NCBI GenBank assembly: GCA_963082875.1
Contig: OY720098.1
Coordinates: 16,058,001 to 16,122,000, forward strand
DNA from: Corella eumyota
Taxonomy: Eukaryota > Chordata > Ascidiacea > Phlebobranchia > Corellidae
Reading direction: 5' to 3'
Length of the DNA stretch: 64,000 nt
In this document: positions 59,767 through 64,000 of the stretch, in pieces
Position numbering within the stretch: position 1 is the stretch's first letter
How the letters are laid out: each line of letters starts with the position of its first letter
Notes under the pieces: generated by a model
Told to the model about the DNA's origin: nothing
Database searches by the model: none
Seen by the model: only the letters and a program-made list of their open reading frames with translations
Position numbers and translations under genes: made by a program

Positions 59767-61740
59767 TTCAAATTGTGTATTTTGACCTATTTAATAATTT
59801 AAATTGCTTCAAAATCGTACGTAGTATGCGGAATTAAAATAACAACGTAATCAAAACACAAACAAACTCAAAACGTAAGATATAGGATACTGATTGCGCA
59901 TACTATCTTGGATACGCATTGTTTGTTCGTTTATCCTCGGTAGAGAACTTTTAAAAAAGTTAAAAACACTATAGAGAATGTAATTTAATGACAAATTTAA
60001 TATAACTACTAGAAACATGCCTAATTTATCTAAACATGAAATTTAATTTATATGTAACATTTTCTATTTCATGTTTGCTATAATAGGTAGCTTTTCAAGC
60101 TTACCTGCAAATAACTACTAAAACATAATAAATTACTATAACCAGCAGCAGTCCTAAGTTTGATACCAACTGTTGCAATGTTACATCATCCCCTAAAAGA
60201 TCCTAATTTGCAGGTGAAAAATCAGGCAATAGTAATCTCCGGTTAAAAAACAACTAATTAAAACATTTTTCACATTTTGCCATATTATGATTAAATCCTA
60301 AACTTAAAAAAAGACAAATTTTTACACATTCAGTAAAAGAAGTTTAATGTTAATAGACTGCTATTTAAAATGTATGATAAAATTTATAATGGGCATTAAT
60401 TACTTTTAATGAAACATTAAATTATTCTTATTTTTTTTACTTTAATTGAAACATTAAATTATTCTTATTAAAAAATTTAATTAAATTCTAAATTAAAAAC
60501 AAAGAAAAGCCCTTGTCCATTCACTGAGAGAAGTTTAATGTACTTTTGTCACAAGCAAAAATTATACAAACAAAAGAAGAAGCAATGCGAAAGTAATATG
60601 AACGAAAAGCTATTACAGTTGAAAGAATAACAAAGTTTATTTAACAGTTTGTTAACCAGAACTTGGACTGTAAGAATATGAGGAACAAAAATCACTTCAA
60701 AGTAAGAAATTTAATAAAAATTAAAAATCACTTTTATTTCGAACAACTGCATAAATTTGTACAGCCAGTAATTAGGAACTGTAAAAGTTATTTTGAAAAA
60801 GAGAATGTTATCTGATAAACTTATTTTTTAGAATATTATATAGGTTGTGTTTTAAAACCAAAATTGAAATTAAACTTAATTTTAAAGTATCCCCTACCAC
60901 TTAAAACTAGAAAAATTTTAATAAAAACTAACACAGAAAATTGGTGAATAAAAAAATCAAGGAAAAAGGTGAAAAAATTACCAGGACCAATTCGTGTACA
61001 ATTGAACCCCCTTATAAAATTGTTAAATATTTACAGCATACATACTTGAAAATATCGATTAATTTTTATCACTTAAAAAAATTTAGTTGTGTCTAAAGAG
61101 CTATATGCTTTAAAAAATTACAAATTATCAGGTTTTACACCAAATTAACATTTTTCAATTCCACAACTTTTATATTTTAATTTACAATAGATTTCTAGTT
61201 TTTTACAACTACACTAAACAGGTTTCAAATTTATGTAAATATCTACTAAAAACATAGTCCATTTCTTGTAAAGCTTATAACAAACCCTCAAAACACCCCC
61301 ACAAAAAATATCTTTGTTCTTTGTACCGTGAACATGAAAGAACCAAGCATTGTAACACACAGAAAAAATAAAACAAATCCGCATTTTGTAGTTTGCATGG
61401 ACGGATAATAAATACTCCAGTGGAATATGCTGTGCAGTCTAAAAAACTATCAGCTGTAGCTTACACAGAAAGTCTATGATATCGTTTAGATACATATCGC
61501 AAGCTGGTATATATTTACAATAGTGATCTAGCCAAGCGAGTTAGCATTAGATACAGTCTTTGGTTGAACTACGAAATCGCACACAACACACAATGTCAGG
61601 CATTAAAAGAGTAAATAAGCCTTTTTTTATATCTTCTACACTCCTCCTCTCTTTAAATTTCTTCACAAAAACATTATATTTTAACACACAATCCGCAAAA
61701 CCTTGAGAACAGGTCAGGGACGAAACAGCTTGAATTAATG
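59767..61740. other. MAN1B1 promoter and 3' UTR of the right-edge gene
   Basis: About 2 kb, AT-rich, without a supported coding region. Complements of TTTATT near 60,637 and 60,732 are plausible poly(A) signals for the right-edge gene. The 65-codon minus frame at 61547-61744 overlaps that gene's stop in another frame and is a chance frame. Confidence 0.4.
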
Positions 61741-64000
61741 TCAAGGCGGGGTCTTATCGCGAGTGACGTGATGTTGTTGTTTCTGCTGTAAGATTAATTG
61801 CTCGAGGGCAGATGGACCTGAAGGGACCATCGAAGATGACCAGAGCGACTGATGCTAAAAAAATTTTAATTTTAAACTCAACAATTTTCAAATGTATTTA
61901 AAAGTAATGTATGGCCTACTCTAAAATAACCTTTAACCAATAACTTGAACATTTATTAATCTCATTGTTTTTTAAAAATTAGCAGCTGATTGATTTTTAA
62001 CAAACCTTTTTTAAAACTTCTTACTAGAAAGCACTATCAAACCCCTAACAAAATGTAGTTATGCCATGTAGTTATAATGTAGTTATAAATGTAGTTATGC
62101 CAAGTTTTCTTACTGCTACACAATGCTGCTGGCTTAACCCAGAACATTTCATTATTAGCACCATGTTAAACAGGCATAATGATAATTTAAGGAACCTATG
62201 TTTACAGACAAAAGTTATACCTGTAAATTAACATCAGAGTAATTTTGTTGTTGTTGAGGATGAGCGGTCCTCCCCTCCTTGGTATTTTTACTGGGGGCAG
62301 GAAATCCCCCCCAGGGTGAGTACTGGCTGCTTTGTTGGGCTGCTGCAGCACGCTCGCTACCAATGGTACCCAACCCTGTTAAACCAAGTCCATCACCTGA
62401 GTCAAAATAAAGCAATATTTATTATTTTATTTATTAACAGTTTTTTTTTTTTTTCTGTAATGTGAAAACTTTATGGTCTAAATGTAGGGTAATATTTCTA
62501 ACTGCAAACCGGTCTTGAGTTGAACTTGATTGTTAGCCTAATTTTGTACTCAGCTAAATTTATATTTCTTTTATTGCCTTTTTTAAGGGTACTAGTCTGA
62601 AAGCAGTTAAATTAAACCTAGGATTAAACCTTATTATATTAAGAGTAAAGTTGATTCCTACCTCCCCTATTACCATGAGATCCACCCCAGATATTTTCAG
62701 GCTCTGGGAAAAGTTTGTAGGAATCTTTGTCTTCCTTTTTTAATAATGAGGAATCGAAAAACTAAATACAAAAAAAAATACTTTCAGAAGTAAAACAACA
62801 ACTAATAGTCTAAATTCATTTAAAACCATTTAGTATATATATATAATCATAAAAAAATACCAAAAAATTTGTGATTTATACACTATAAATATAAGGGTAT
62901 CTTCTCATATTTCTGAAATATATTTAAAAATTATATTTCACAAGAATTTAGTTTAAAGCCATTTCGTATGAAGAAGGGTAAAAAGGGGGTTAACTAAGAA
63001 TATTTCATTGTTGAAAAAATTATATTTTGGAATATACCTTTGATTGCTGTTGACTAGGATTGGTTAAATGTAAAGAATCTAAGTGATTTTGTGGAAGTGG
63101 AATTTTATCAGGATTGCCCACCATTGTGTCGTTAAAGATTGCCTGAAACAACCAGAAATTTAATATAAAACATAAAAATAAATGTAAAAAACTAGGATCA
63201 AAACAAAGTTTTGCGATAAATATTTATTTTTTGTATTGATATCCTTGTTGTGGGAAAGTCGACTTCATGGCCTGAACATAATGTAACATTTGTTACCTTG
63301 ACCCAGTCTTAAGTTTGACGCAGGTTGTGATAATATTGATACTTATAAGCCGATTTATGAACTGCTTATTGCTTTTTATCTTAACAACAGTTTATACCAT
63401 TTATATTGCTTTACTCAAGGGCATAAAAGCATTCGCGGTAGAACCAAGGACTTTATGTAGTAATAATAATGTCTCTTTTATTATTTGTTTCAAGTTTATC
63501 CGCAAAAATTAACTGATCATTTACCTTAACTCGATTTTGAGTCATTGTGTAAGCTGGGTAAAGCTCTGAAGGTGATTGGCGTGAATTCAGATTTACATTT
63601 TTACCAAGCTGACCAAAACTATCAGCCTAAAGAGTAAATTTAACATGATATAAAACAAGATTTATTAAAAAACATAAATAAGACAATCAAGATAAAAAAA
63701 ACATTAAATAACCCTGTTAAAAGAAATATTTGACTTAGTTAATCAAAAATATCCAAATTTAACCGAAAAGTTATTGCCAGTTAGAGTGTCACAACTAAAT
63801 TTCTACATACAATCCTTCCACCATTACCTTTAATTAACTAAAAAATAAATAAACAAGCTTACCAGTTGAGAATTAGGAGCAGAAGATCGGCCGAATGGAG
63901 AGACATTGGAAGGCAAAGGGTTACTATCCCTCTGAAATAAACCTTCATTTAACTGCTGCTGTTGTTGTTGCTGACGTGGATTATTTACAAGATTAAAATT
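61741..64000 (-). CDS. C-terminal part of a Gln/Ser/Pro-rich protein (possibly SMG7-like)
   Basis: Six exons join in phase, high to low: 64000-63863 (runs off the window), 63626-63525, 63142-63038, 62761-62662, 62396-62221, 61854-61741, stop TGA at 61743-61741; 223 codons visible. The sequence is low-complexity and probably disordered. It has a Gln run (seven Gln, CAA/CAG) in the first visible exon, many Asn/Ser/Pro, single Trp residues in Gly/Ser context (ENIWGGSHG, SPWGGFPAP, HQSLWSSS), and a final short amphipathic motif ALEQLILQQKQQ. Such tails occur in RNA-decay and silencing factors (SMG7/EST1, TNRC6, 4E-T). SMG7 is my best guess from the ending, but weak. The domain that would decide lies beyond the right edge. 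Confidence 0.7.
62447..62525 (-). mobile_element. Worn SINE fragment
   Basis: GGTCTAAATGTAGGGTAATA and CCGGTCTTGAGTTG match the tail-side body of the SINE family in reverse. In an intron of the right-edge gene. Confidence 0.3.
63233..63450 (-). mobile_element. Old, diverged SINE copy
   Basis: ATCCTTGTTGTGGGAAAGTC, GGCCTGAACATAATGTAACA, ACCCAGTCTTAAGTT and, further on, ACTCAAGGGC follow the order of the SINE family read in reverse. The tRNA-like head is almost unrecognisable. It lies in an intron of the right-edge gene. Confidence 0.5.

Overview
The window reads as an animal nuclear genome, very probably an ascidian tunicate of the Ciona type. It is AT-rich, has many short-to-medium AT-rich introns with GT..AG ends, metazoan gene families, and several copies of a tRNA-derived SINE. 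The assignment to Ciona is inference from gene content and base composition; I could not search a database.

Layout. The left edge (126-641, +) holds the last three exons of a gene I do not recognise. About 5.3 kb of non-coding DNA follows, then a LIM-homeobox gene of the Lhx3/Lhx4 class (5921-11491, +). It has two alternative first exons, both joining the same LIM1 exon in the same phase. Next is a complete protein kinase N gene (12781-28076, +; 21 coding exons, 1030 aa), which can be read from HR1 repeats through C2-like domain to an AGC kinase with its C-terminal tail. A C2 + RGS regulator of G-protein signalling of RGS3 type follows (32885-40008, +), with a probable internal promoter giving an RGS-only form. 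Two intronless genes come next: an acyl-CoA synthetase/4CL-like enzyme (40802-42349) interrupted by one in-frame TAA, and an SLC43A3-like transporter (42961-44491) whose frame is broken. From 47 kb to the right edge all genes lie on the minus strand: mitochondrial endonuclease G (51537-47203), the ER alpha-1,2-mannosidase MAN1B1 (59766-52782), and the C-terminal exons of a Gln/Ser/Pro-rich protein (64000-61741).

Repeats. There is one near-full SINE in a PKN intron, two in MAN1B1 introns, one intergenic, and several worn fragments. A second dispersed family of about 130-150 bp, MITE-like in size, sits mainly in introns. The large intron of endonuclease G is almost filled by two nested tandem arrays (periods of about 128 bp and about 305-316 bp). 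I saw no retrovirus, LTR element, Polinton or CRISPR array.

The genes do not form one pathway. They are ordinary neighbours: a developmental transcription factor, signalling proteins (a PKN kinase of the Rho-effector family and an RGS), organelle enzymes, and a decayed-looking enzyme/transporter pair. Exon boundaries were set by eye from splice signals, phase continuity and similarity to remembered family sequences.
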